Source of the DNA: a bacterium D16-50
GTDB taxonomy: Bacteria > Bacillota > Clostridia > Lachnospirales > Lachnospiraceae
Assembly (NCBI GenBank): GCA_003612485.1
Contig: RAZA01000009.1
Location: 81,780 to 145,779, forward strand
Direction: 5' to 3'
Length of the DNA: 64,000 nt
Part shown: in pieces, positions 52,901 to 60,484 of the stretch
Layout of the letters: each line of letters starts with the position of its first letter
How positions within the stretch are numbered: the stretch's first letter is position 1
Notes under the pieces: generated by a model
What the model saw: the letters and a program-made list of their open reading frames with translations, nothing else
What the model was told of the DNA's origin: nothing
Database searches by the model: none
Translations under genes and position numbers: made by a program

Positions 52901-53714
52901 CAGGAACAAGGTGGCGAAGCCTGCGGTGTTCATTCCGGTATTCCCCGGAACCAACTGCGAGTATGACAGCAGGAAAGCCTTCGAGGAAGCGGGGGCGGAA
53001 GTAGTGACCAAAGTATTCCGCAACCTGACCCCGGCAGATATCAGGGAATCCGTGGAGGAGTTTGAGAAGGCCATATCTCAGGCGCAGATCATCATGTTCC
53101 CCGGAGGTTTCTCCGCAGGAGACGAGCCGGACGGCAGCGCCAAGTTCTTTGCCACTGCCTTCCGCAACGCCAAGCTGCAGGAGGCCGTCATGGATCTGCT
53201 GAACAAGCGGGACGGTCTGGCGCTGGGGATCTGCAATGGTTTTCAGGCGCTGGTGAAGCTGGGGCTGGTGCCCCACGGCGAGATCGTGGGACAGAAGGAG
53301 GATTCCCCCACGCTGACCTTCAATACCATAAATAGACATATCTCCAAGATGGTGTATACCAAGGTTGTCTCCAACAAGTCGCCTTGGCTGCAGGAGGCAG
53401 TATTGGGAGGGGTCTACTGTGTTCCCGCCTCCCATGGGGAGGGTCGTTTCGTTGCGTCCGGGGAATGGCTGGACAAGCTGCTGGAGAACGGCCAGGTGGC
53501 CACCCGGTATTCCGATCAGGAGGGCAATGTGTCCATGGACGAAGAGTACAATGTAAACGGCTCCTATATGGCCATCGAGGGAATTACATCCCCTGACGGA
53601 CGGTGCTTCGGCAAGATGGCCCATGCGGAGAGACGGGGCAGGGGCGTAGCGCTGAATATCTACGGCAATCAGGACATGGGCTTGTTCCGGTCCGGCGTGG
53701 GATATTTTAAGTAG
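49917..53714 (+). CDS. purL: Phosphoribosylformylglycinamidine synthase, single-chain
   Basis: 1265 residues, the long PurL form with the glutaminase fused at the C-terminus. N-terminal PurS-like domain, linker with [11 protein letters not shown] near 220, FGAM synthase core ([28 protein letters not shown] near 325), a second half, and a class I glutaminase (from about 1000) with Cys1106 in GICNGFQAL and His in SHGEGRF. Purine biosynthesis step 4. AGGAGGAG precedes the ATG. Most Firmicutes split PurL/PurQ/PurS, so the single-chain form is typical of clostridia and Proteobacteria. No other pur gene is adjacent. Confidence 0.94.
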   Translation: [1265 protein letters not shown]

Positions 53715-53764
53715 GCTGCAGAGGGTTCAAAGACCACTTTGCAGGAAACGGAAAAGAGGATGAA

Positions 53765-54862
53765 ATGCCGTTCAAGCTGGTGAGAACTGACATCACGACA
53801 ATGAAGGTGGACGCTGTCGTCCATAGCGTTTCTTTGGAGTCACAGGGCACGGACAGCGCCGCCTATGAGAGGGCTGGGGCAGGCCGTTTTCCGGCCCGGA
53901 AAAGGAAAATCGGAAGGATAGAGGAGGGAGAGGCGGAGATTACATCCGCCTTTTCTCTTAGTGTAAAATATATCATACACACGGCAGGCCCTGTGTGGCA
54001 GGGCGGAGGATGCGGGGAGACGGCCAAGGTCAGGCGCTGCTATGAGAACAGCCTGAGGCTTGCCAGGAAACATGGCTGTAAAAGCATTGCCCTTCCCCTG
54101 ATCTGCGGGGGAGCAACGGGTTATCCCCAACAAGAGGTCGTGGAGATAGCCCTGTCGGCCATCAGCGACTTCCTTGACCAGACGGAGATGATGGTTTATC
54201 TCGTTTTCTTGGAGTCTTTTGCGCTTCCCGGAAGCTTGTTCCGGAAGGTGGAAGCTTATATCCGCCAGCATTATGGGGCAAAGAGAACGCCGGAGGAAGC
54301 TGCCGTTTTCCAGAGGGGCGTTTCTGGGCCGGCCCTTGGAGGGCGTCGTAAGCTGTCCGGGCCATCCGGGGACAAAGACTTCTCCGGCAACCCTATGGTT
54401 TACGGCATGAGAATGGCGCGGGAAGCAGTGCCGGAGGAATTGGAATCCCAGACCCTGCTTCAGAGCAGGAGTCAGGAGAAGGAGGCCCGGCGCAGTCTGG
54501 AGGATGCAGTGGCGCAGATTGGGGAGACCTTCCAGCAGCGCCTGCTGCGGCTTATCGATGAGCGAAGCATGACGGACGTGGAAGTGTATAAGAGGGCGAA
54601 TCTGGATAGAAAGCTGTTTTCCAAGATCCGCTGCAATGTCCGCTACCGTCCGAAAAAGATGACAGCCATCGCGTTGGCAGTGGCTCTTCGGCTGAATCTG
54701 GACGAGACGAAGGATCTGCTGTCCAGAGCGGAGCTGGCGCTGTCGCCCAGCAGCAAGTTCGACCTGATCATAGAATATTTCATAGATAGGGAAGTTTACG
54801 ATATATATACCATCAACCTTGCCTTGTTTCAGCATGAGGAGCCTCTGCTGGGGGAATCCTGA
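53765..54862 (+). CDS. Degenerate macro-domain protein with C-terminal helical module
   Basis: 365 residues. Residues 1-165 are macro-domain-like: PFKLVRTDITTMKVDAVVHSV at the start, YIIHTAGPVW near 70 and PLICGGATGYPQQE near 115. The usual NAAN and GGGGVDGAI loop that binds ADP-ribose is absent; the protein has HSVSLESQGTDSAAYERAGAG there. Residues 235-365 are a separate helical module (RLLRLIDERSMTDVEVYKRANLDRKLFSKIR, ALAVALRLNLDETKDLLSRAELALS) of an HTH-like kind. It lies 50 bp after purL and about 185 bp before a VWA gene. Catalysis as an ADP-ribosyl hydrolase is doubtful; binding is possible. Confidence 0.75.
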   Translation: MPFKLVRTDITTMKVDAVVHSVSLESQGTDSAAYERAGAGRFPARKRKIGRIEEGEAEITSAFSLSVKYIIHTAGPVWQGGGCGETAKVRRCYENSLRLARKHGCKSIALPLICGGATGYPQQEVVEIALSAISDFLDQTEMMVYLVFLESFALPGSLFRKVEAYIRQHYGAKRTPEEAAVFQRGVSGPALGGRRKLSGPSGDKDFSGNPMVYGMRMAREAVPEELESQTLLQSRSQEKEARRSLEDAVAQIGETFQQRLLRLIDERSMTDVEVYKRANLDRKLFSKIRCNVRYRPKKMTAIALAVALRLNLDETKDLLSRAELALSPSSKFDLIIEYFIDREVYDIYTINLALFQHEEPLLGES

Positions 54863-54945
54863 CCGGATGGTTCGCCGCTGTACAGATATGTCGCCTGACA
54901 AGTGACCTTTTCCGGCTCTTTTCGATGTACAATGATCCCGTCAAA

Positions 54946-54978
54946 CAATAGAAGCCACGCTTCGCGAGTCTTTTATTG
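54946..54978. other. Hairpin between the macro and VWA genes
   Basis: CAATAGAAGCCACGC pairs with GCGAGTCTTTTATTG (13 of 15 positions, one wobble) around a 3-nt loop. No T-run follows it on either strand. Confidence 0.5.
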
Positions 54979-55047
54979 TCATGAAGAAAAACACAGGGCG
55001 GAGGAAGCCCTGATGTGCCCGTCCGAAACGGGAGAAAGGGAGCGGAT

Positions 55048-55710
55048 ATGAGAAAAGGGCTTACGGAGGTTGTGTTCATTCTGGATAGGAGTGGTTCCAT
55101 GGCAGGGCTGGAGGAGGATACCATCGGCGGGTACAATTCCATGCTGGACAGACAGAAGAAGGAGGATGGGGAGATCCTGATATCCACGGTACTCTTTGAT
55201 GATGTTTCAGAGGTGCTGCACGATAGGCTGGCGCTGGACAGTGTAAGACATATTACGGAAAAAGAGTATTTCGTCAGAGGCTGTACCGCGCTTCTGGACG
55301 CGGTGGGAGGGGCTATCCGCCATATCGGGAACGTACACAAGTATGCCAGAGAGGAGGACAGGCCGGAAAAGACGCTGTTTGTCATCACCACCGACGGTAT
55401 GGAGAATTCCAGCAGGAGCTACAGCTACGGCAAGGTCAAAAAGATGGTGGAGCGCCAGAAGGAGAAGTACGGCTGGGAATTCTTGTTTCTGGGAGCCAAT
55501 ATAGACGCCATAGAGGTGGCGGGGAGGTTCGGCATCCATGGGGACCATGCGGTAAACTATGAATGCGACAGCGCGGGAACCTGGCTGAACTATGATGTGC
55601 TGAGTAGGGCGGTGAGCCGGGTTCGGGCCTGCTCCGCCGCGCCTGAGGCCCTTGCCGCAGACTGGAAGGCGGATATAGAGGCGGATTATAAAAGACGGCA
55701 CAAGGGTTAG
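55048..55710 (+). CDS. Stand-alone VWA domain protein
   Basis: 220 residues, a single von Willebrand A domain with an intact MIDAS: ILDRSGSM (Asp13, Ser15, Ser17), the Thr in RGCTALLDAVGGAI near 80, and FVITTDGMENSS near 115. The tail is short and charged. No signal peptide, so it is cytoplasmic; such proteins (TerY-like) are often scaffolds in stress or defence operons. The ATG at 55048 follows GGAGAAAGGG. It lies just after the macro-domain gene, which may be its partner. Confidence 0.85.
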   Translation: MRKGLTEVVFILDRSGSMAGLEEDTIGGYNSMLDRQKKEDGEILISTVLFDDVSEVLHDRLALDSVRHITEKEYFVRGCTALLDAVGGAIRHIGNVHKYAREEDRPEKTLFVITTDGMENSSRSYSYGKVKKMVERQKEKYGWEFLFLGANIDAIEVAGRFGIHGDHAVNYECDSAGTWLNYDVLSRAVSRVRACSAAPEALAADWKADIEADYKRRHKG

Positions 55711-55824
55711 GGGCATGGCCGGATGAGAGGGAAAAAGATTGAACAGCCCGGCTGTTTATGATAAGATAGGGCATGAACGGCGAGAAAGCCCCAAAAATTC
55801 ATGGGGACGGCGGAGGAAGACGAT

Positions 55825-56349
55825 ATGTTGAAAATCTTTTATCCTGACAATGAGGCGGAGAGCGCCTATAGCATCGACTACGAGGGGCTATATAAAAAGG
55901 GATATCGGGGAATCATATATGATGTAGACAATACGCTGGTGCCCCACGGTGCTGTGGCGGACCAGAGGGCAATAGAGCTTTTTTCCAAGCTGCGGGGGCT
56001 GGGATTTGCCACGGCGCTTTTGTCCAATAACAAGGAGCCCAGAGTGAAGAGCTTCGGCAGTCAGGTGGGCTCCCGGTATATCTTCAAAGCAGGGAAGCCG
56101 GGAAGGGCGGGTTATGCGAAGGCCATGGAGCTTATGGGGACTTGCCCGGAGAACACGCTTTTTGTAGGGGATCAGCTGTTTACGGATGTGTGGGGGGCCA
56201 AGAGGGCCGGAATCGTCACCTATCTGGTAAGGCCCATTCATCCCAAGGAAGAGATACAGATCGTCCTGAAGCGGCAGCTGGAGCGGGTGGTGCTGTTTTT
56301 TTATCATAAGAAGCAGCAAAGGCTCAGGAATGAAAAATCCCGAGGATGA
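55825..56349 (+). CDS. yqeG: HAD-superfamily phosphatase YqeG
   Basis: 174 residues, HAD subfamily IIIA. The nucleophile motif is YDVDNTLVP (Asp33, Asp35), followed by LLSNNKEPRV as motif II, KPGRAGYAKAM with the motif III lysine, and VGDQLFTDVWGAKRAG as motif IV. The substrate is unknown. It is upstream of aroE, its common position in Firmicutes. The ATG at 55825 with GGAGG at 55810-55814 fits better than the ATG at 55801. Confidence 0.88.
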   Translation: MLKIFYPDNEAESAYSIDYEGLYKKGYRGIIYDVDNTLVPHGAVADQRAIELFSKLRGLGFATALLSNNKEPRVKSFGSQVGSRYIFKAGKPGRAGYAKAMELMGTCPENTLFVGDQLFTDVWGAKRAGIVTYLVRPIHPKEEIQIVLKRQLERVVLFFYHKKQQRLRNEKSRG

Positions 56350-56409
56350 AAAGGGCGATGATTGAAGAAAGATGAAGAAAAAGGTATGGAGAGAGGAGCC
56401 TGAAGGGAA

Positions 56410-57288
56410 ATGGGAGCAGAAATCAATGGCTATACCCGCGTCTGCGGACTGATGGGCAATCCGGTGGAGCATACCATGTCACCGGCGATACACAATACGC
56501 TGGCCGGAGAGCATGGGATGAACTTGGTGTACGTGCCCTTCCATGTGCCTAAAGGACAGGTGGAGGAGGCGGTGCGGGGAGCCTTCGCCCTGAACCTGCT
56601 GGGGGTGAACGTGACGGTTCCCTACAAGAGCGAGGTGATGCCCTTTCTGGAGGAGACGGATCCTCTGGCGGAACAGATCGGGGCGGTGAACACGCTGGTC
56701 CGTCAAGAGAAGGGCTTCAAGGGATACAATACGGACATGCCGGGACTGTACCGGGCCATGTGCGAGGACGGGGTGAGCTTAAAGGGGGAGCGGGTGCTGA
56801 TTCTGGGGGCCGGAGGAGCTGCCAGAGCGGTGGCCATGCTGGCGGCACAAAAAGAGGCTGCCGAGATCATCCTATTAAACCGCACGCTGGAGAAGGCGGA
56901 AGGGCTGGCGGAGGATGTGAACGCCGTCTGGGGAAGGAGCGACGCCCGGGCCATGGCGCTGGAGGAATTTTCCAAGCTGTCTAAAGAGGAGCGTTTTCTG
57001 GCCGTGCAGACCACCAACGTGGGAATGTTTCCCAGAACGGAGGAGACGCTGATAGAGGATGAGACTTTTTATAAGAGGATACACACGGGATACGATCTGA
57101 TCTTCAACCCTGCCCGGACAAGGTTTATGGCATTGGTGGAGAAAGGAGGGGGCAGAGCCTACAACGGCCTGCGGATGCTGCTCTATCAGGGAATCATCGC
57201 TTATGAGCTGTGGACGGGACGGCAGGTGGACGGGGAGCTGGCCCGGAAGGCATACGGGGAGATGAAAAAGGCCATGTCCGTTTCATAG
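56410..57288 (+). CDS. aroE: Shikimate dehydrogenase
   Basis: 292 residues. Shikimate-binding residues are present: HTMSPAIHN (Ser24), NVTVPYK (Lys73) and NTDM (Asp109). The NADP domain has ILGAGGAARAVAM near 131-143. It reduces 3-dehydroshikimate to shikimate in the aromatic pathway. GAAGGGAA precedes the ATG. It forms a set with aroK and aroQ. Confidence 0.94.
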   Translation: MGAEINGYTRVCGLMGNPVEHTMSPAIHNTLAGEHGMNLVYVPFHVPKGQVEEAVRGAFALNLLGVNVTVPYKSEVMPFLEETDPLAEQIGAVNTLVRQEKGFKGYNTDMPGLYRAMCEDGVSLKGERVLILGAGGAARAVAMLAAQKEAAEIILLNRTLEKAEGLAEDVNAVWGRSDARAMALEEFSKLSKEERFLAVQTTNVGMFPRTEETLIEDETFYKRIHTGYDLIFNPARTRFMALVEKGGGRAYNGLRMLLYQGIIAYELWTGRQVDGELARKAYGEMKKAMSVS

Positions 57289-57379
57289 GCCGCCTGAGGG
57301 GGCTAAGGAGAAGCGGGAGGCCTGCCAAGCCCCAAGACTTTTGGCAGGCGGGGGCATTTAACATAAGAGAGGAATAACC

Positions 57380-57922
57380 ATGGACGGAAAAAAGGACAAT
57401 ATCATTTTGATCGGCTTCATGGGAAGCGGAAAGACGTCCGTGGGGCTGCGGCTGTCCTATAGGCTTCACCTGCCGGTGGAGGACACGGACAAGCTGATAG
57501 AGCGCCGGGAGGGCCGGTCTGTCAGCGACATATTTGCGGCGGAGGGGGAAGCCTATTTCCGGGATCTGGAGACGGAGCTGCTTAAGGAGCTGTCGGAGCG
57601 GGAGTATTCCCGGATCTACTCTCTTGGGGGCGGAACTCCCCTGCGGCCCCGCAATAGGGAGATTGCGCGGGGGCTGGGGACAGTGGTGTACCTGCGGGTG
57701 CAGCCGGAGACCGTGTATGCCCGGCTTAAAGGGGATACCGTCAGGCCGCTGCTGCAGTGCGAGAATCCCCTTCAGCGGATCAGGGAACTGCTGGCGGGCA
57801 GGCAGGAGGCCTATGAAGCGGCGGCCCATGTCATCTTGGACGTGGATGGGCTGTCCTTTGACGAAATCATGGACAGAATCGAGGATTGTGCAGTGAGGGG
57901 ACTGAAGGAGGAAGGAAAATGA
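57380..57922 (+). CDS. aroK: Shikimate kinase
   Basis: 180 residues. Walker A GFMGSGKTSV at 12-21, then the substrate Asp35 in VEDTDKLIERREG, and SLGGGTPLRPRNRE near 85. It phosphorylates shikimate. GAGAGGAATAACC lies before the ATG. Its stop overlaps the aroQ start by four bases. Confidence 0.94.
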   Translation: MDGKKDNIILIGFMGSGKTSVGLRLSYRLHLPVEDTDKLIERREGRSVSDIFAAEGEAYFRDLETELLKELSEREYSRIYSLGGGTPLRPRNREIARGLGTVVYLRVQPETVYARLKGDTVRPLLQCENPLQRIRELLAGRQEAYEAAAHVILDVDGLSFDEIMDRIEDCAVRGLKEEGK

Positions 57923-58377
57923 AGCTTTTGGTCATAAACGGCCCCAATATCAATTTTTTGGGCATCAGGGAAAAAAGCGTCTACGGAAATCAGGATTATG
58001 GTTATTTGCTGGACATGATCGAAGGGAAGGCTCAGGAAACGGGGTGCCAGATCACGGTTTTTCAGAGCAACCATGAGGGGGCCATCATAGATCGGATTCA
58101 GGAGGCATATTTCGACGGGACGGAGGGCATCGTGATCAATCCGGGTGCCTTCACCCATTACAGCTATGCCATCCGGGACGCGCTGGCCAGCATTGAAGTG
58201 CCGAAGGCGGAGATCCATATCTCGGATATCACCAAGCGGGAGGAGTTCAGGAAGCTGTCTGTGACGGCTCCCGTTTGCGATTGTCAGATCTATGGGCAGG
58301 GACTGGCTGGCTACCTGCAGGCCATCGATTTCATTCTGGAGAGAAATGTGTCCCAAAAAAATGAAAAAAACAGTTGA
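57919..58377 (+). CDS. aroQ: Type II 3-dehydroquinate dehydratase
   Basis: 152 residues. LLVINGPNINFLGIREKSVYG, with catalytic Tyr22, is the type II signature; NPGAFTHYSYAIRDAL near 78 and EIHISDITKREEFRKLS near 101 complete the site. It makes dehydroshikimate from dehydroquinate. The ATG overlaps aroK; the upstream frame from 57886 is inside aroK. Confidence 0.95.
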   Translation: MKLLVINGPNINFLGIREKSVYGNQDYGYLLDMIEGKAQETGCQITVFQSNHEGAIIDRIQEAYFDGTEGIVINPGAFTHYSYAIRDALASIEVPKAEIHISDITKREEFRKLSVTAPVCDCQIYGQGLAGYLQAIDFILERNVSQKNEKNS

Positions 58378-58402
58378 AATTATCACGTTTTTATATTAAA
58401 CT
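58374..58402 (+). promoter_or_regulatory. Possible promoter of efp
   Basis: TTGAAA, 17 bp, TAAACT, overlapping the aroQ stop codon. A separate efp promoter would be usual, but the -10 match is weak. Confidence 0.35.
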
Positions 58403-58444
58403 ATATGGGAATTATATTGTGAGCAAAATTAGGAGGAATATAAT

Positions 58445-59002
58445 ATGATTTCTGCAGGCGATTTCAGAAATGGTATTACTATTGAGTACGAAAACAGTGT
58501 GTACCAGATTATTGAATTCCAGCACGTAAAGCCGGGAAAGGGAGCGGCCTTTGTCAGGACGAAGCTCAAGAATGTCAAGAGCAGCGGCGTGGTCGAGAAA
58601 TCCTTCCGCCCTACCGAGAAGTTCCCTCAGGCCCGTATCGATAGAAAAGATATGCAATATCTGTATTCTGACGGAGATCTGTACTACTTTATGGACACGG
58701 AGAGCTATGAGCAGATCGCTCTTGGAGCGGATGCCATCGGTGATACCCTGAAGTTCGTGAAGGAAAACGAGATGTGCAAGATCTGCTCTCACAACGGCAG
58801 CGTGTTCTCTGTGGAGCCGCCTCTGTTCGTGGAGTTAGAGATCACCGAGACGGAGCCCGGCTTCAAGGGAGATACGGCTACGGGCGCATCCAAGCCTGCT
58901 ATTGTGGAGACGGGCGCGCAGATTTATGTGCCTCTGTTCGTAGATCAGGGTGACAAGGTCAAGATCGACACCAGAACGGGCGAGTATCTGTCAAGAGCAT
59001 AG
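58445..59002 (+). CDS. efp: Elongation factor P
   Basis: 185 residues, three beta-barrel domains. The loop [16 protein letters not shown] contains Lys32, the site that is modified in many bacteria. The C-terminal [17 protein letters not shown] is typical. EF-P rescues ribosomes stalled at polyproline. AGGAGG stands just before the ATG. The modification enzyme is not in the window. Confidence 0.96.
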   Translation: MISAGDFRNGITIEYENSVYQIIEFQHVKPGKGAAFVRTKLKNVKSSGVVEKSFRPTEKFPQARIDRKDMQYLYSDGDLYYFMDTESYEQIALGADAIGDTLKFVKENEMCKICSHNGSVFSVEPPLFVELEITETEPGFKGDTATGASKPAIVETGAQIYVPLFVDQGDKVKIDTRTGEYLSRA

Positions 59003-59050
59003 GACTTAGCAGCTGTTTTCTGCCATATCTTTTTCGCACAAGGCTTGTAA

Positions 59051-59086
59051 GGCAAGGATATTCCCAAGGGGTGTCGTTGCCTTTTT
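59051..59086 (+). terminator. Terminator of efp
   Basis: GGCAAGGATATTCCC folds with GGGTGTCGTTGCC (ends pair well, middle has mismatches), followed by TTTTT. Confidence 0.6.
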
Positions 59087-59218
59087 GTCTGCGGCGGGTC
59101 CCTTAACCGTTGACCATGCAAAGAGTTGTGCCGGGGCAGGGCTTTCGGGGGAACGGAGCAGGCGGCATTGGGACGTTTCCGTGAGGGCATCTGCATAGCC
59201 GGCAGATTGGGAGAAGAT

Positions 59219-60133
59219 ATGGGAATCAATGAATTTGCCAGAAAGGTGTGCGGCGCGGTGGAGAAGAAGCTGGGCGCCGGCCATACCGTGGAGCTGAGGG
59301 AGATACGAAAGAACAACGGAGTGCTTCTGCACGGGATGATGATCCTGTCCAAGAGCCGGAACGTGGCCCCCACAATTTATCTGGACAGCTTTTGGGATGC
59401 CTATGAGACGGGCACGTCCTTTTCGGCCGTGGTGGGGAGGCTCCTTGCCATCTACTGGGAGGGCACTCCGGGGAACAGCATCGACATCGAGTTTTTCCGT
59501 TCCTATGAGGCCGTGAAGGATAGGATTTGCTATAGGCTCGTGGGCAGGAAGGGGAACGAGGCCCTGCTTGAGGAGGTGCCCCATATAGAGTTTCTGGATC
59601 TGGCCATATGTTTTTACTACGCCTATTGCGGGAAGGAGCTGGGGGAGGGCATCATCCTCATACACAATTCTCATATGAAGATGTGGGATACCTCCACGTC
59701 GGGACTGCTGGGCTTGGCCCAGACCAACACTCCGAGGCTCTTTCCCTGGGAGTGCAGCTCCATGGAGGATATTCTAAACGAGCTGACCGGACGGGAATTT
59801 GGGGGCGAGTTCCCCTCCGCTCAGGAGGGCATGGGCTGTCAGATTCCCATGAAGGTGTTGAGCAACACCAAGAAGCTGCACGGGGCGGCATGTATCTTGT
59901 ATCCTGATGTGCTGGAGGGGATCGCTGCCGCGGAGCGGAGCAGTCTGTATGTGATTCCCAGCTCCATCCATGAGGTGATTCTTCTGACGGACAGGGGAAA
60001 CAGCTCCCCGGATGCTCTGAGGAACATGATCGTGGAGGTGAACGGCACGCAGGTGGCGCCTGAAGAGATTCTTTCCGATAATCTGTACTACTATGATTTC
60101 AACGAAAAAAAGGTTGAAATTGTCACAAAATAA
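59219..60133 (+). CDS. DUF5688 family protein
   Basis: 304 residues. FARKVCGAVEKKLGAGHTVELREIRKNNGVLLHGMMI at the start and YVIPSSIHEVILLTDRGNSSPDALRNMIVEVNGTQVAPEEILSDNLYYYD at the end are the family's blocks as I recall them. It is common in Lachnospiraceae, often in several copies, with no known function. No signal peptide or membrane segment. The ATG at 59219 follows GGGAGAAG. The upstream frame from 59126 adds no conserved residues. Confidence 0.75.
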   Translation: MGINEFARKVCGAVEKKLGAGHTVELREIRKNNGVLLHGMMILSKSRNVAPTIYLDSFWDAYETGTSFSAVVGRLLAIYWEGTPGNSIDIEFFRSYEAVKDRICYRLVGRKGNEALLEEVPHIEFLDLAICFYYAYCGKELGEGIILIHNSHMKMWDTSTSGLLGLAQTNTPRLFPWECSSMEDILNELTGREFGGEFPSAQEGMGCQIPMKVLSNTKKLHGAACILYPDVLEGIAAAERSSLYVIPSSIHEVILLTDRGNSSPDALRNMIVEVNGTQVAPEEILSDNLYYYDFNEKKVEIVTK

Positions 60134-60162
60134 AATTTCTAATAAATTCCATAAAGTTTCAG

Positions 60163-60191
60163 TAGACATATCCGAATTTTTGTGATATTAT
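60163..60191 (+). promoter_or_regulatory. Promoter of the tRNA-Arg gene
   Basis: TAGACA, 17 bp, TATTAT with TG before the -10 box. The transcript should start near 60198, inside the left arm of the inverted repeat. Confidence 0.7.
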
Positions 60192-60320
60192 AAAAAACAA
60201 GGTGATGTAACAATTTCGTAACAATTGCATCCGTAGTCTAATGGATAGAACGAAGGCCTCCGACGCCTTTAATGCAGGTTCGATTCCTGTCGGATGCACT
60301 GTACATCACCTTGTTTTTTT
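60192..60320 (+). terminator. 18-bp inverted repeat enclosing the tRNA; right arm is a T-rich terminator
   Basis: AAAAAACAAGGTGATGTA (60192-60209) is the exact reverse complement of TACATCACCTTGTTTTTT (60302-60319). In the transcript predicted to start near 60198, about 12 perfect pairs would form, directly followed by seven U. The loop is the whole tRNA. Confidence 0.8.
60227..60298 (+). tRNA. tRNA-Arg (anticodon CCG)
   Basis: A complete cloverleaf: acceptor GCATCCG/CGGATGC (7 pairs), anticodon stem AAGGC/GCCTT with loop CTCCGAC (anticodon CCG, reads CGG), T stem GCAGG/CCTGT with TTCGATT loop, discriminator A. The D stem GTCT/GAAC has one C-A mismatch and one wobble, a weakness but not rare. 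CCA is not encoded. Confidence 0.92.
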
Positions 60321-60484
60321 ATATGGGGCTCTGGAGAGCGCCGCCGTACATGTGACCTGCAGCATGGGGACGGCCGTTTTTCATATAAGGCTCCGGAAGG
60401 CGGCGCGGTATGCAGAAGAGGCCGCGGACAGGGTCTGCAGAGTGTGGGCAGGATGTGGCAGGATTTTGAAAGGAAGGATTAGGT

